Shown: piece after piece, positions 17,462 to 26,024 of the stretch
Position numbering within the stretch: the first letter of the stretch is position 1
How the letters are laid out: each line of letters opens with the position of its first letter
Source of the DNA: Danxiaibacter flavus
Lineage (GTDB): Bacteria; Bacteroidota; Bacteroidia; Chitinophagales; Chitinophagaceae
Length of the DNA stretch: 64,000 nt
Direction of reading: 5' to 3'
Assembly (NCBI RefSeq): GCF_041060425.1
Contig: NZ_JAULBC010000003.1
Location: 372,001-436,000 of the forward strand
Position numbers and translations under genes: made by a program
The notes under the pieces: generated by a model
Database searches by the model: none
Seen by the model: only the letters and a program-made list of their open reading frames with translations
What the model was told of the DNA's origin: nothing

Positions 17462-17871
17462 GATCTGTTTTTTTATAAAATTTCAAAAATTATGCCTTTG
17501 CTTTTTATCGATCATACACTGGATCTGCATCTTTGTCCGCTTGAGTCATTACTTTGTTATAAGTAGTCGAAATCTAAAATATGCCCGGACGCAAATAAGC
17601 GACCGCCCCAGGAAGCGTTACAACACTAAATACAAGATTGAAATCTTGCGTAGGCATAGTAATGAGTTTTGAGGGAATAGGTCGCATAATCCGTGCCTCT
17701 AAATCTTCTCCACATTACTTTTATGGGATTTATAAAATAACAAGTCCTGCCGATAAAAGACGTTAATCATTCATCCTCCGGACAAAACAACCTACACAAT
17801 TTGAGTTCAACATTGGCACAGTTGTGGTGGCTATATAGGCGATATTAAAGGGTAATCTGCAAACAAGGAAT
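17462..17871. other. 410-bp gap with no recognised gene
   Basis: Between the small hydrophilic gene (minus) and a terminator-like hairpin at 17872. No supported ORF on either strand. A CGACCGCCCCAGGAAGCG segment near 17600 and the downstream hairpin leave open an untranslated transcript, but nothing matches an RNA family that I recognise. Confidence 0.4.
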
Positions 17872-17907
17872 CAAAAGGCTTCGGATATGACGTTCCGAAG
17901 CCTTTTG
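17872..17907. terminator. orphan terminator-like hairpin
   Basis: Perfect 14-bp stem (CAAAAGGCTTCGGA / TCCGAAGCCTTTTG, loop TATGACGT). It ends in CCTTTTG on the plus strand and its mirror on the minus. The nearest upstream plus-strand gene ends 600 bp away, and the PEBP gene starts 47 bp downstream, so what it terminates is unclear. Confidence 0.55.
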
Positions 17908-17953
17908 ACATCTTACACGATACCCACTTTCAACTACGCCAAAAATTGTTGAT

Positions 17954-18415
17954 ATGATAAACTCCAAACAGAAAGTTTTAACTATTTCCAGTACGGCATT
18001 CAACAACGAAACCAACATTCCGGTTAAATACACTTGTGATGGAGATGATACTAATCCGCCGTTAACAATAACCGACATTCCTGAGGAAGCGCATTCACTG
18101 GCGATCATAATGGAAGATCCTGACGCCCCTAAAGGCACGTTTACACATTGGCTCGTATGGAACATTCCCGTATCTCACCACATAAAAGAACATGCGAATC
18201 CGGGCATCAGCGGAAATAACAGTGCAGGAAAAACCGGCTACCACGGCCCTTGCCCTCCATCCGGATCACACCGCTATTACTTTCATGTATATGCGTTAAA
18301 TGACAAATTGGATTTACCCGTGGGTGCAGACAGGGCTTCACTTGAAAAATCTATGACAGATCATATTTTGGCCCAGGGTTCCATTATGGCGCATTATCAA
18401 AGAGCAGGCAAATAA
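17954..18415 (+). CDS. YbhB/YbcL family Raf-kinase-inhibitor-like (PEBP) protein
   Basis: 153 residues covering a complete PEBP domain: FNNETNIPVKYTCDGDDTNPPLTITDIPEEAHSLAIIMEDPDAP, FTHWLVWNIP and the ligand-pocket segment YHGPCPPSGSHRYYFHVYALN. These D-x-D-A-P and G-P-x-P-P-x-G-x-H-R-Y motifs are strictly typical. Bacterial members are cytoplasmic or periplasmic with poorly known roles; no signal peptide is seen here. Single-gene unit bounded by an upstream hairpin and a downstream bidirectional terminator. Confidence 0.93.
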   Translation: MINSKQKVLTISSTAFNNETNIPVKYTCDGDDTNPPLTITDIPEEAHSLAIIMEDPDAPKGTFTHWLVWNIPVSHHIKEHANPGISGNNSAGKTGYHGPCPPSGSHRYYFHVYALNDKLDLPVGADRASLEKSMTDHILAQGSIMAHYQRAGK

Positions 18416-18417
18416 AA

Positions 18418-18450
18418 AAAGCCTTTGAAGATTTTATTTCCAAAGGCTTT
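18418..18450. terminator. bidirectional intrinsic terminator
   Basis: 10-bp stem AAAGCCTTTG / CAAAGGCTTT with a 13-base AT loop, preceded by an A-run and followed by ACAATTTTAA. Lies between the convergent PEBP gene and the small secreted-protein gene. Confidence 0.8.
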
Positions 18451-18456
18451 ACAATT

Positions 18457-18678
18457 TTAATAATGCTTGCTTGCCGTGTCTTTATGTTTTTTCTTGGTAG
18501 AATCTTTCCATTTATTAGTTGAATCTTTCATCTTCTTTTTGTTCTTGTGCATCATTGTGTCCTGATCGTCCGCATAAGTAGCGGCCAGTAAGCTGTTACT
18601 GTGCTGCGTGTATGAGCCGCCGATTGAAATAGCGGCCAAAGACGCGATAAGCACGAGTGAAAACATTAGTTTTTTCAT
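18457..18678 (-). CDS. small secreted Lys-rich protein (hypothetical)
   Basis: 73 residues. MKKLMFSLVLIASLAAISIGG is a Sec signal peptide. The mature part is rich in Lys, Asp, Thr and Ser with the repeated word KDSTNKWKDSTKKKHKDTASKH (a K-D-S-T-x-K repeat of about 9 residues, given in parts here). No family is recognised; a periplasmic, disordered, cation-rich peptide is what can be seen. ATG at 18678 with an AAAAACATTTACC leader. Confidence 0.65.
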   Translation of the reverse strand: MKKLMFSLVLIASLAAISIGGSYTQHSNSLLAATYADDQDTMMHKNKKKMKDSTNKWKDSTKKKHKDTASKHY

Positions 18679-18752
18679 GGTAAATGTTTTTGATAAAGCT
18701 TCAACTAGTATGCCACGCGGATAGTAGTTGCCCTAAATAAGAAGAGCTCATT

Positions 18753-18950
18753 TCAGGAGACTTTTTTATAGTCAAATTTTCCTTTTATATGCGTGTTTAA
18801 ATAGGTTCCCTTTGAACGGGCATTCTTAAGATCCACGTAAACAGACGCCGGCACATGCAGGTAATCATAAACGGAGCCTGACACGTAAATGACACGCAAT
18901 ATTTCCGTCGGTGCGTCATAGCTATATTTGGCAATTACAGATGATGGCAT
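18753..18950 (-). CDS. KTSC domain protein
   Basis: 65 residues that form one KTSC domain: SSVIAKYSYDAPTEILRVIY, GSVYDYLHVPASVYVDL and ARSKGTYLNTHIKGKF. The domain is small, predicted to be beta-rich with a helix, and in longer proteins is fused to lysyl-tRNA synthetase or used alone; its function is unknown. The protein is a standalone copy of the expected size. It is divergent from the TonB receptor at 19191, with about 240 bp between them. Confidence 0.85.
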   Translation of the reverse strand: MPSSVIAKYSYDAPTEILRVIYVSGSVYDYLHVPASVYVDLKNARSKGTYLNTHIKGKFDYKKVS

Positions 18951-19190
18951 AAAATTCTGCTATCGGTGCATATTTGTTGACTGTTAACCCACCTCAAACA
19001 TTATACTAAAACGAATTTCCGGTCTTTCCCAAAAAAAACAACGAGACTCATGCCGGATCGTCCAATGCCGTACAATTGTCATTCCTACACTTAGAGTTAA
19101 ACGATTTCCGATTCCGTAAACTGATTTCCTGATTTGATAAATGCAAGTTTTAACAGCGGCCCATTTTTGCAAAAAATTCAGAGAGAAAAT

Positions 19191-21617
19191 ATGAACTACA
19201 GCTTTAGAATCAGACGACTACTCAGCCTTCCTGTACTCATTGTTCTTACCTTAAACAGCTTTGCTTTTACGGGTGGTGAGGGAGATGACGAAGGCAATGG
19301 AAGCATTAGAGGCAAAGTAAGTACAACAGATAATAAACCTGCAGCCATGGTGAATGTGATACTCAAGAACTCGAGGAAACGTGTATTGACTGCTGATGAC
19401 GGATCTTTCACACTGCGTAATATTAAACCCGGGGAATATCAACTTGAAATTTCACTGGTAGGCTACGAAACGCTTGAACAAAGTGTTTTGGTTGAAGCAG
19501 GCAAAAGCGCTCAACTAAATTTGCAGCTAAAAATATCCGAAAAAGAGCTGGATGAAATTGTAGTAAAAAGTGGAATCAAGGGCTACAAAAGCAGCAATAT
19601 TTCTCCATCACTTCGTTTGCAGGAACCTTTACTGGATGTATCTCAGAATATTCAGATTGTAACCGGTAAAGCGTTAGCTGACCAACAGGTGGTAAGCATG
19701 AGCGATGGCGTGATCAGGAATGTCAGCGGTGCTACAAGACTTGAACACTGGGCTGACATGTACACAAATATTACCATGCGCGGATCTCAGATACAGGCAT
19801 TCCGCAACGGTTTTAATTTTGTAAACTCTTATTGGGGGCCCCTTACAGAAGACATGAGCTACGTAGACCATATTGAGTTTGTAAAAGGTCCTGCCGGTTT
19901 TATGCTTGCAAACGGCGACCCCAGCGGTTTATATGATGTTGTTACTAAAAAACCGACGGGACAGACCAAAGGTGAAATCGCATTAACCTTGGGCAGCTTT
20001 GATATGTATCGCGCTTCATTAGACCTCGACGGAAAACTTAGTAAAGACTCCAAAGTGCTGTACCGCCTGAATGTTGCTGCTCAAAATAAAAATTCTTTCA
20101 GGCAGTTTGAATACAACGACAGGTATAGTATAGCTCCTGTAATTTCATATCAAATTGATGACAAAACAAAATTAACCGCAGAATATACCTGGCAACATGC
20201 AAAGATGTCTGATGTAGGTTCTTACTACGTATTTTCCACAGACGGTTATGCTACCCTGCCACGTGAGTTTACCACAATGCCTCCAGGCCTTGCTCCTACT
20301 GTTATTGACGATCACAGCGTATTTCTGAACCTGCAGCACCAGATCAGCAGCAACTGGAAGTTTACGGCCCAGGCTGCATATTCCAAATACAAGCAACAGG
20401 GGTCTGATCTTTGGCCTGCAGCGGTAAATCCTGATGGCACAATGCTAAGAAGCATGAGCATCTGGGATGCACAAAGCCACATGTCATTAGGCCAGGCTTT
20501 TATTAATGGAAACGTAAAAACAGGAAAAATTCAACACCGTATACTGGGTGGCATTGATGTTGGCACCAAAGCATATATGGCAGATTGGAGCCAATACCAC
20601 ATGCTGGATACTGCAGGCGCTGAATTTAATACAAAGAATCCTGTATACGGTGTGCCTGTAAACGGCTACCCAACTTTTGACAGAACGCTTAACCTGGAAG
20701 CAAGGTCTGTAGCATCGGGCGGAAACATCGATCAGAGCTACACAGGTCTTTATGCGCAGGATGAACTTGGATTTTTTGATAATGTACTCAGACTTACTTT
20801 AGCCGGGCGTTATACATTTGTAAAACAGGATGAATGGGGCGGCTCACGCTATTCTGCAAAACATTTTACACCACGCATAGGCCTGAGTGTATCTGTTGAT
20901 AAACAAACTTCTGTATATGGGTTATACGATCAGGCATTTATTCCCCAGTCAGGAAAATTAGCAGATGGCGGCAAAGTAAAACCGATCACCGGCAATAATA
21001 TCGAGTTCGGAATTAAAAGAGATTGGTCCGGTGGCAAATGGAACACATCTGTATCAGTTTACAGAATATTAAAAGAAAACGAATTAACCACAGACCCGAA
21101 CAGCCCACCTACTTCTGGCCTCAGCATTGTGATGGGTCAAAAAAGAGCACAGGGCGTCGAGTTTGATCTCAAAGGTTCTATTGCCAGCGGACTTAACCTG
21201 ATTGCCAACTATGCTTATACCGATTCAAGAGTAACCAAAGTGGCTGATGGTGTAACCGGTATGAAAGTCGGCGATGTTGTTCCCGGTTATGCAAAACATA
21301 CGGCAAACGCATGGTTAAGTTACCAGGTGCAAAACGGTGCACTTAAAGGCATTGGCGTTGGCGGCGGCGCTACCTGGATGGGTGACAGGGCTACAGGCAC
21401 ATGGAGCAAAACCAATCCGCAATTCAACCTGCCAAATTATTTCAGACTGGATGGAAGCATTTTCTGGGAGAAAGAAAAGATCAGGCTTTCATTGAACATG
21501 CAAAACATGCTGGATGAATACCTGTACAGCGGAAGCTATTACGATTATTTAAAAGCATACTACTGGCAGGCCGAAGCACCAAGAAATTTGAGATTTAATA
21601 TCACCTATAGATTCTAA
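19191..21617 (+). CDS. TonB-dependent siderophore receptor
   Basis: 808 residues from ATG 19191, which has GAGAGAAAAT just before it; the in-frame extension to 19134 would start with TTG and lacks a signal. Signal peptide (about 1-28), carboxypeptidase-D-like regulatory domain (about 38-120, GSIRGKVSTTDNKPAAMVNV), plug with SDGVIRNVSGATRLEHWADMYTNITMRG and VDHIEFVKGPAGFMLANGDPSGLYDVVTKKP, and a 22-strand barrel ending in ...RFNITYRF. The plug wording matches FhuA/FcuA-type ferric-siderophore receptors. No STN domain, so no sigma signalling is expected. Followed by a strong terminator; no transport operon is attached. Confidence 0.9.
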   Translation: MNYSFRIRRLLSLPVLIVLTLNSFAFTGGEGDDEGNGSIRGKVSTTDNKPAAMVNVILKNSRKRVLTADDGSFTLRNIKPGEYQLEISLVGYETLEQSVLVEAGKSAQLNLQLKISEKELDEIVVKSGIKGYKSSNISPSLRLQEPLLDVSQNIQIVTGKALADQQVVSMSDGVIRNVSGATRLEHWADMYTNITMRGSQIQAFRNGFNFVNSYWGPLTEDMSYVDHIEFVKGPAGFMLANGDPSGLYDVVTKKPTGQTKGEIALTLGSFDMYRASLDLDGKLSKDSKVLYRLNVAAQNKNSFRQFEYNDRYSIAPVISYQIDDKTKLTAEYTWQHAKMSDVGSYYVFSTDGYATLPREFTTMPPGLAPTVIDDHSVFLNLQHQISSNWKFTAQAAYSKYKQQGSDLWPAAVNPDGTMLRSMSIWDAQSHMSLGQAFINGNVKTGKIQHRILGGIDVGTKAYMADWSQYHMLDTAGAEFNTKNPVYGVPVNGYPTFDRTLNLEARSVASGGNIDQSYTGLYAQDELGFFDNVLRLTLAGRYTFVKQDEWGGSRYSAKHFTPRIGLSVSVDKQTSVYGLYDQAFIPQSGKLADGGKVKPITGNNIEFGIKRDWSGGKWNTSVSVYRILKENELTTDPNSPPTSGLSIVMGQKRAQGVEFDLKGSIASGLNLIANYAYTDSRVTKVADGVTGMKVGDVVPGYAKHTANAWLSYQVQNGALKGIGVGGGATWMGDRATGTWSKTNPQFNLPNYFRLDGSIFWEKEKIRLSLNMQNMLDEYLYSGSYYDYLKAYYWQAEAPRNLRFNITYRF

Positions 21618-21647
21618 AAGTAACCCTGGCAATTAGCGACAAAATAT

Positions 21648-21679
21648 ACAGGTCATACAATGCATTTTGTATGACCTGT
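21648..21679 (+). terminator. intrinsic terminator after TonB receptor
   Basis: 13-bp stem ACAGGTCATACAA / TTGTATGACCTGT with a short loop, followed by TTGCTTTTTAAAA. Confidence 0.85.
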
Positions 21680-21751
21680 TTGCTTTTTAAAAAATTGGTT
21701 ACCTGCTCCGTTCTGATTATTTATTAATTTGGCTACTTATATAAATCAGGC

Positions 21752-22726
21752 ATGAAGGTTTTTATCACAAAGGTTATACCAGAGCAGGGTTTGGAAGTAC
21801 TGCGCACAGCGGGCGTTTCAATTACACAGTTCTCAGAGAAAAGAGAATTAAGCACAGAGGAAATTATAGATGCCTGCATAAAGCATGATGCGTTATTGAG
21901 TGCTGGCAAGAACATTATTGATGAAGCATTTCTTGAAAAATGCGGTCATTTAAAAGGCATCTCACTATTATCAGTGGGGTATGACAATGTAGATATCCCG
22001 GCAGCGACAAAACACAAAATACCGGTAAGCAACACACCCGGTGTTTTAAGCGGGGCTACATCCGATATTGCATTGCTGCTTATGCTTTCAGTTTCGCGAA
22101 AAGCTTTTTACTGGCACAGCATCATCGGAAAAGGTGAATGGGATTTTTTTGAACCTACTGCTGGCCTGGGCGTTGAGATAACAGGAAAAACACTGGGTAT
22201 TTTCGGCATGGGACAAATTGGCTCTGCGCTTGCGCGAAAATGTAAGTCAGCGTATGGCATGAAGATTATTTATCACAACAGGTCACGCAATGCAGAGGCT
22301 GAGAAAGAATTAGACGCCACTTATGTTAGCTGGCACGAACTGTTGGAACAAAGTGATATATTATCTGTTCACGCAAATCTGAGTAGTGAAACACAAGGTT
22401 TATTCAATATGGACGCATTCACCAAAATGAAACCATCCGGGATTTTTATTAATACAGCAAGAGGCGCAATACATAACGAGGGGCACCTTATTGAAGCACT
22501 TGAAAAAGGAATGATCTGGGGAGCAGGCCTTGATGTTACCAATCCCGAACCGATGGCGAAAGACAATCCTTTGCTTGATATGCCCACGGTTTGCGTATTG
22601 CCGCATATTGGTTCAGCAACTTTAGAAACAAGAAGCGTTATGTCTGTAATTGCAGCGAGGAATATTGTCGCAGCCTTGCAGGGAAAACAAATGCCACAGG
22701 TTATTAACCCGGAAGCTTATAGGTAG
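21752..22726 (+). CDS. D-isomer-specific 2-hydroxyacid dehydrogenase (glyoxylate/hydroxypyruvate reductase-like)
   Basis: 324 residues, full length for the family. The NAD(P)-binding motif is GIFGMGQIGSALARK (about 152-166). Catalytic Arg in INTARGA, Glu in NPEPM context and His in LPHIGSAT are all present. Reduces a short 2-keto acid such as glyoxylate or hydroxypyruvate to the D-hydroxy acid in the cytoplasm; the exact substrate cannot be told. Single gene after a terminator and followed by a GTAAGAC word array. Confidence 0.88.
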   Translation: MKVFITKVIPEQGLEVLRTAGVSITQFSEKRELSTEEIIDACIKHDALLSAGKNIIDEAFLEKCGHLKGISLLSVGYDNVDIPAATKHKIPVSNTPGVLSGATSDIALLLMLSVSRKAFYWHSIIGKGEWDFFEPTAGLGVEITGKTLGIFGMGQIGSALARKCKSAYGMKIIYHNRSRNAEAEKELDATYVSWHELLEQSDILSVHANLSSETQGLFNMDAFTKMKPSGIFINTARGAIHNEGHLIEALEKGMIWGAGLDVTNPEPMAKDNPLLDMPTVCVLPHIGSATLETRSVMSVIAARNIVAALQGKQMPQVINPEAYR

Positions 22727-22783
22727 TAGACCGTAAGATAGTAAGACAGTAAGACAGTAAGACCGTAAGACGTGTAAGATAGT
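22725..22783. repeat. GTAAGAC word array
   Basis: Six or more copies of (A/C)GTAAGA(C/T), the same word as at 3328-3403, starting at the stop codon of the dehydrogenase gene (TAGTAGACCGTAAGATAGTA). Confidence 0.8.
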
Positions 22784-22875
22784 GGGAGCGGTTTTCGACA
22801 ATACAACGTTTTCATCATAAGTCATAAATTTGAGCTTACGGTGGATCATCACATAAAATACTAAAACCTTTCTTT

Positions 22876-23913
22876 ATGGAGTACAGACAACTGGGTGCAT
22901 CTGGTTTACAGGTTCCTGTTCTAAGTTTTGGAACGGCCACATTTGGCGGTGGTAATGACTTCTTTAAAGCCTGGGGAAGTACGCAGGCAGAAGAGGCTAC
23001 CAGGCTTGTTGATCTTTGCCTGGATGCAGGCGTTAACCTGTTTGATACGGCTGACGTTTATTCACAGGGTTTGGCAGAAGAAATATTGGGCAAAGCAATC
23101 AGCGGCAAAAGAGACAAGGTAATCATTTCAACAAAAGCAACTTTCCCTTTTGGCGAAGGCCCGAACAGTATGGGTGCATCACGCTTCCGCTTGATGAAAC
23201 AAATAGAGGGAAGCCTTAAAAGATTGAATACGGATTATATAGACATCTATCACATGCATGGCTTTGACGCCAATACACCTGTTGAAGAAACACTGCGGAC
23301 ACTGGACGATCTTATTCAAAGCGGAAAAATAAGATATATCGCTGCTTCCAATTTTTCAGGCTGGCACATGATGAAATCACTGGCAATCTCTGAAAAACAC
23401 GGATGGAACAGATATGTGGCCCACCAGGTTTATTATTCCCTTGCCAACCGCGAATACGAATGGGAACTGATGCCGCTGGGCGTTGATCAAAAAGTGGGCG
23501 CAATTATATGGTCACCGCTTGCGGCAGGAAGGCTTGGTGGCAAATACCGCAGGGACAAACCAATACCACAGGAGAGCCGCGTGGCACAAGGCGGAAGTCC
23601 GGTTCCTCAATTTGCCGTGAATGAAGCAATATTTTATAATACGATAGACGCAATGGATGATATTGCAAAAGAGACGGGCAAAACGCTTGCCCAGATAGCA
23701 CTTAACTGGCTGTTACAAAGACCAACTGTGTCAAGCATTATCATTGGTGCACGCAACGAAGAACAACTTCATCAAAACCTCGGAGCAGTTGGATGGAACC
23801 TCACCGTAGATCAGCTAAAAAAGCTGGATGCGGCAAGTGAAATACCTACTATCTACCCATACTGGCATCAGAATGAAAGACCATCTCTTGTGCCGGCACC
23901 GAAATTTTATTAG
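22876..23913 (+). CDS. aldo/keto reductase
   Basis: 345 residues. NADPH-dependent reductase with a TIM barrel. MEYRQLGASGLQVPVLSFGTATFGGG opens the protein; the catalytic tetrad Asp-Tyr-Lys-His is seen in NLFDTADVYSQG, ISTKATF and IYHMHGF. C-terminal IIIGARNEEQL is the cofactor-binding end. It resembles the YajO/Gpr branch. Its stop codon TAG is part of the TTAGCTATTAGC-type repeat that follows, and a 284-bp duplicated unit starts right there. Confidence 0.92.
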   Translation: MEYRQLGASGLQVPVLSFGTATFGGGNDFFKAWGSTQAEEATRLVDLCLDAGVNLFDTADVYSQGLAEEILGKAISGKRDKVIISTKATFPFGEGPNSMGASRFRLMKQIEGSLKRLNTDYIDIYHMHGFDANTPVEETLRTLDDLIQSGKIRYIAASNFSGWHMMKSLAISEKHGWNRYVAHQVYYSLANREYEWELMPLGVDQKVGAIIWSPLAAGRLGGKYRRDKPIPQESRVAQGGSPVPQFAVNEAIFYNTIDAMDDIAKETGKTLAQIALNWLLQRPTVSSIIIGARNEEQLHQNLGAVGWNLTVDQLKKLDAASEIPTIYPYWHQNERPSLVPAPKFY

Positions 23914-24460
23914 CTGTCAGCTATTAGTCAAATAACGGCTGCATGAAACAAATCAGGCAGCCGTTACATTTCCAGTATTCGCACATTTGCATTTCAATCT
24001 CTAATCCCTTAATCCTCCAAATCCAGGCTAAGAATCCTGGTTAAAACTCCCGATCCCAAAAGAACGGCGGCTGAATTCCCAATGAACGCAGATACACATA
24101 TCCCTGCGCCCGATGGTGTATTTCATTATCGATAAAATACAATAGGCTGCTGTAAGCAGGACCTTCATATTGTTCATTAGCTATCAGCTATCAGCTCTTA
24201 GCTATTAGCCAAGGGTATGGCTGCACTGAAACAAATCAGGCAGCCATTACATTTCCAGTATTCGCATATTTGCATTTCAATCCTCCAATCCCTTAATCCT
24301 CCAAATCCAGGTTAAGAATCCTGGTTAAAACTCCCGATCCCAAAAGAACGGCGGCTGAATTCCCAATGAACGCAGATACACATATCCCTGCGCGCGATGG
24401 TGTATTTCATTGTCGATAAAATACAATAGGCTGCTGTAAGCAGGACCTTCATATTGTTCA
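23907..24460. repeat. 284-bp tandem duplication including a gene 3' end
   Basis: Copy A (about 23907-24176) and copy B (about 24177-24460) are tandem. Both contain TAGCT-type words, GAAACAAATCAGGCAGCC, ATTTCCAGTATTCGCA, CCTTAATCCTCCAAATCCAG and the last 45 codons of the DinB-like gene. Offset across the coding part is exactly 284 bp. Small differences in the coding part (CCCGATGG/CGCGATGG, CATTATCG/CATTGTCG) and some indels in the repeat words show it is not very recent. Confidence 0.88.
24041..24176 (-). pseudogene. duplicated 3' fragment of the DinB-like gene
   Basis: Encodes the same C-terminal ~45 residues and stop codon (IQPPFFWDREF end) as the intact gene at 24325-24843, at an offset of 284 bp, but has no start. 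It sits between the aldo/keto reductase and the intact gene as the leftover copy of a tandem duplication. Confidence 0.85.
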
Positions 24461-24843
24461 AATGATTTGATCACTTCCTGGAAGCGTTGTGGTGGTATCA
24501 GCGGCCACAGAGAATTGATCTGGGCTGTTATTTCATCCCAGCGATGAAGTACCTCTTTCTTTGTTTTTGCGAACGAGTTTACGGAATGATCACCTTCGGG
24601 CAGGCGGCTCCATTCATTGGTGACGATACCATGAATGCCGGGACCCGCAATATCAATCAGCTCAATAACCATTTCATAAAAAGGACGCATCCCTCCTATC
24701 GAGTAGCTGAAAAATTCATTTTCAGGAAAGGCTTCTATTACGCGACGGGTTAAACTGCGATGTCCCTGCCAGTGACGCAAAAGCTCTTCGGGAGTAATTA
24801 CAACTGTTGTAGCTGCTGCTGTGGTGTTAAGTAAGTTGCTCAT
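24325..24843 (-). CDS. DinB-like damage-inducible protein
   Basis: 172 residues, a single four-helix DinB/YfiT-type domain. ITPEELLRHWQGHRSLTRRVIEAFPENEFF and the closing helix FIDNEIHHRAQGYVYLRSLG are typical; the three metal-ligand histidines are probably one in the first helix (HWQGHR) and the E-I-H-H pair. These metalloenzymes often act as thiol S-transferases; substrate unknown. Start ATG 24843. Stand-alone on the minus strand; its 3' end was duplicated downstream. Confidence 0.88.
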   Translation of the reverse strand: MSNLLNTTAAATTVVITPEELLRHWQGHRSLTRRVIEAFPENEFFSYSIGGMRPFYEMVIELIDIAGPGIHGIVTNEWSRLPEGDHSVNSFAKTKKEVLHRWDEITAQINSLWPLIPPQRFQEVIKSFEQYEGPAYSSLLYFIDNEIHHRAQGYVYLRSLGIQPPFFWDREF

Positions 24844-25049
24844 AAGAAAGTATTAATTTGTTTGGAATATTAGTTCCCTACAAAGAGAATACGGGTAAGT
24901 GACAACAGTATGTCAGCATGTTTTAGTCTAAATTTTTTTTCTTTCAAAGAATTTGATTCGTGATCAAATAGCCGGGCATGCCTTAAATAAAGATTGATTA
25001 TTAGCGCTTTTCGTTATTTATTTGTACTTTTTAACAAACAAAGCCTATT

Positions 25050-25592
25050 ATGAAAAGAGTTCTCAAAATCATTGGAGTCATATTTCTGCTGATCATCGCT
25101 ATCGTGCTCATCGGCGGGATATTCACGGCAAAAAAATATCATTTCGAAAAGAGCATCAGCATTAATGCACCGCAAAGCGTTGTATGGCCTTACATTGGCA
25201 ACCTGCAGGCAACCACTAAATGGATGCCATGGATGAAAATGGATCCAAACATACAATCAGGCATTGAAGGCACTGACGGAACTCCCGGCGCAAAATATTG
25301 GTGGAAGGGAAACGATAAAGTTGGAGAAGGCAACATGGTGATCAACTCTGTTAATCCACCACAAGAAACAGTAATTGATCTTCATTTCATAAAACCGTTT
25401 GACAGCAAAGCCGTTACCAGGCTTACGGCTCAAAATGAAGGAAGCGCAACAAAAGTTACCTGGTCAATGGATGGAACCAATCCATACCCGTTAAACTTCA
25501 TCAGCAAAGTCATTTTCAATATGGATGCAATGCTTGATAAAGATTTTGGAACTGGCTTAAATAATTTAAAAGCGATGTGCGAGAAACAGTGA
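25050..25592 (+). CDS. SRPBCC family protein with N-terminal membrane anchor
   Basis: 180 residues. One N-terminal hydrophobic helix (KIIGVIFLLIIAIVLIGGIF) anchors the protein. A START/Bet v1-like SRPBCC domain follows: FEKSISINAPQSVVWPYIGNLQATTKWMPWMKMDPN, AKYWWKGNDKVGEGNMVI and VIFNMDAMLDKDFGTGLNNLKAMCEK. Members bind hydrophobic ligands in a deep cavity; the ligand here is unknown. Single gene. Confidence 0.88.
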   Translation: MKRVLKIIGVIFLLIIAIVLIGGIFTAKKYHFEKSISINAPQSVVWPYIGNLQATTKWMPWMKMDPNIQSGIEGTDGTPGAKYWWKGNDKVGEGNMVINSVNPPQETVIDLHFIKPFDSKAVTRLTAQNEGSATKVTWSMDGTNPYPLNFISKVIFNMDAMLDKDFGTGLNNLKAMCEKQ

Positions 25593-25956
25593 ACTTCAGA
25601 CAGTATGTATAAGTAAGGTGTCGACCGCGCCAACGTTTCGTTATAAACAACAGGCCTAAAGCCTAAAGCAAAGCCAAAAGCTGACCGAAGTAAAGTTTTT
25701 TAAACCTTATAAGGCATATAAGAGCAAATAAGTATTTTGCCTACAATAATATTGCACTTTGATGGATTTATATTTACTTAGCCAGACCGGACTTTCACCA
25801 TTGACTATTGACTATTCACTAGTTGTATAAAAGTTGATGAGTAGTTAGTAATAAATAAAAGGAAACAAAACATTATTATAGTCAGTTTTCTTAGCCAAAG
25901 ATCCATCATTCAAAAAAGACTGAATAAGGTAAAACACATTGATCTCACAAAAAAGG
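25593..25956. other. intergenic stretch with two repeat words
   Basis: About 360 bp between convergent genes. It carries a TTATAAGGCATATAAGAG word (25705-25735), related to the inverted repeat at 36146-36322, and a TTGACTATTGACTATTCAC word (25800-25820), related to 4122-4365. No ORF is supported. Confidence 0.6.
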
Positions 25957-25992
25957 AAGGGCAGCAATGAAACGCATTTCATTACGGCCCTT
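25957..25992. terminator. intrinsic terminator between convergent genes
   Basis: Outer stem AAGGGC / GCCCTT and inner stem AATGAAA / TTTCATT with loop CGCA, flanked by an A-run on the left and TTGCTTTTTA on the right. Usable in both directions. Confidence 0.8.
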
Positions 25993-26024
25993 TGCTTTTT
26001 ATATTAATTCCGGTTTATAATAAA

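Noticed and set aside
17294..17672. Two overlapping hydrophobic frames on the plus strand
   Set aside because: Both are mirror frames of the Lys/Glu-rich small gene on the minus strand and continue into non-coding sequence; Phe/Leu/Cys-rich composition is typical of antisense frames.
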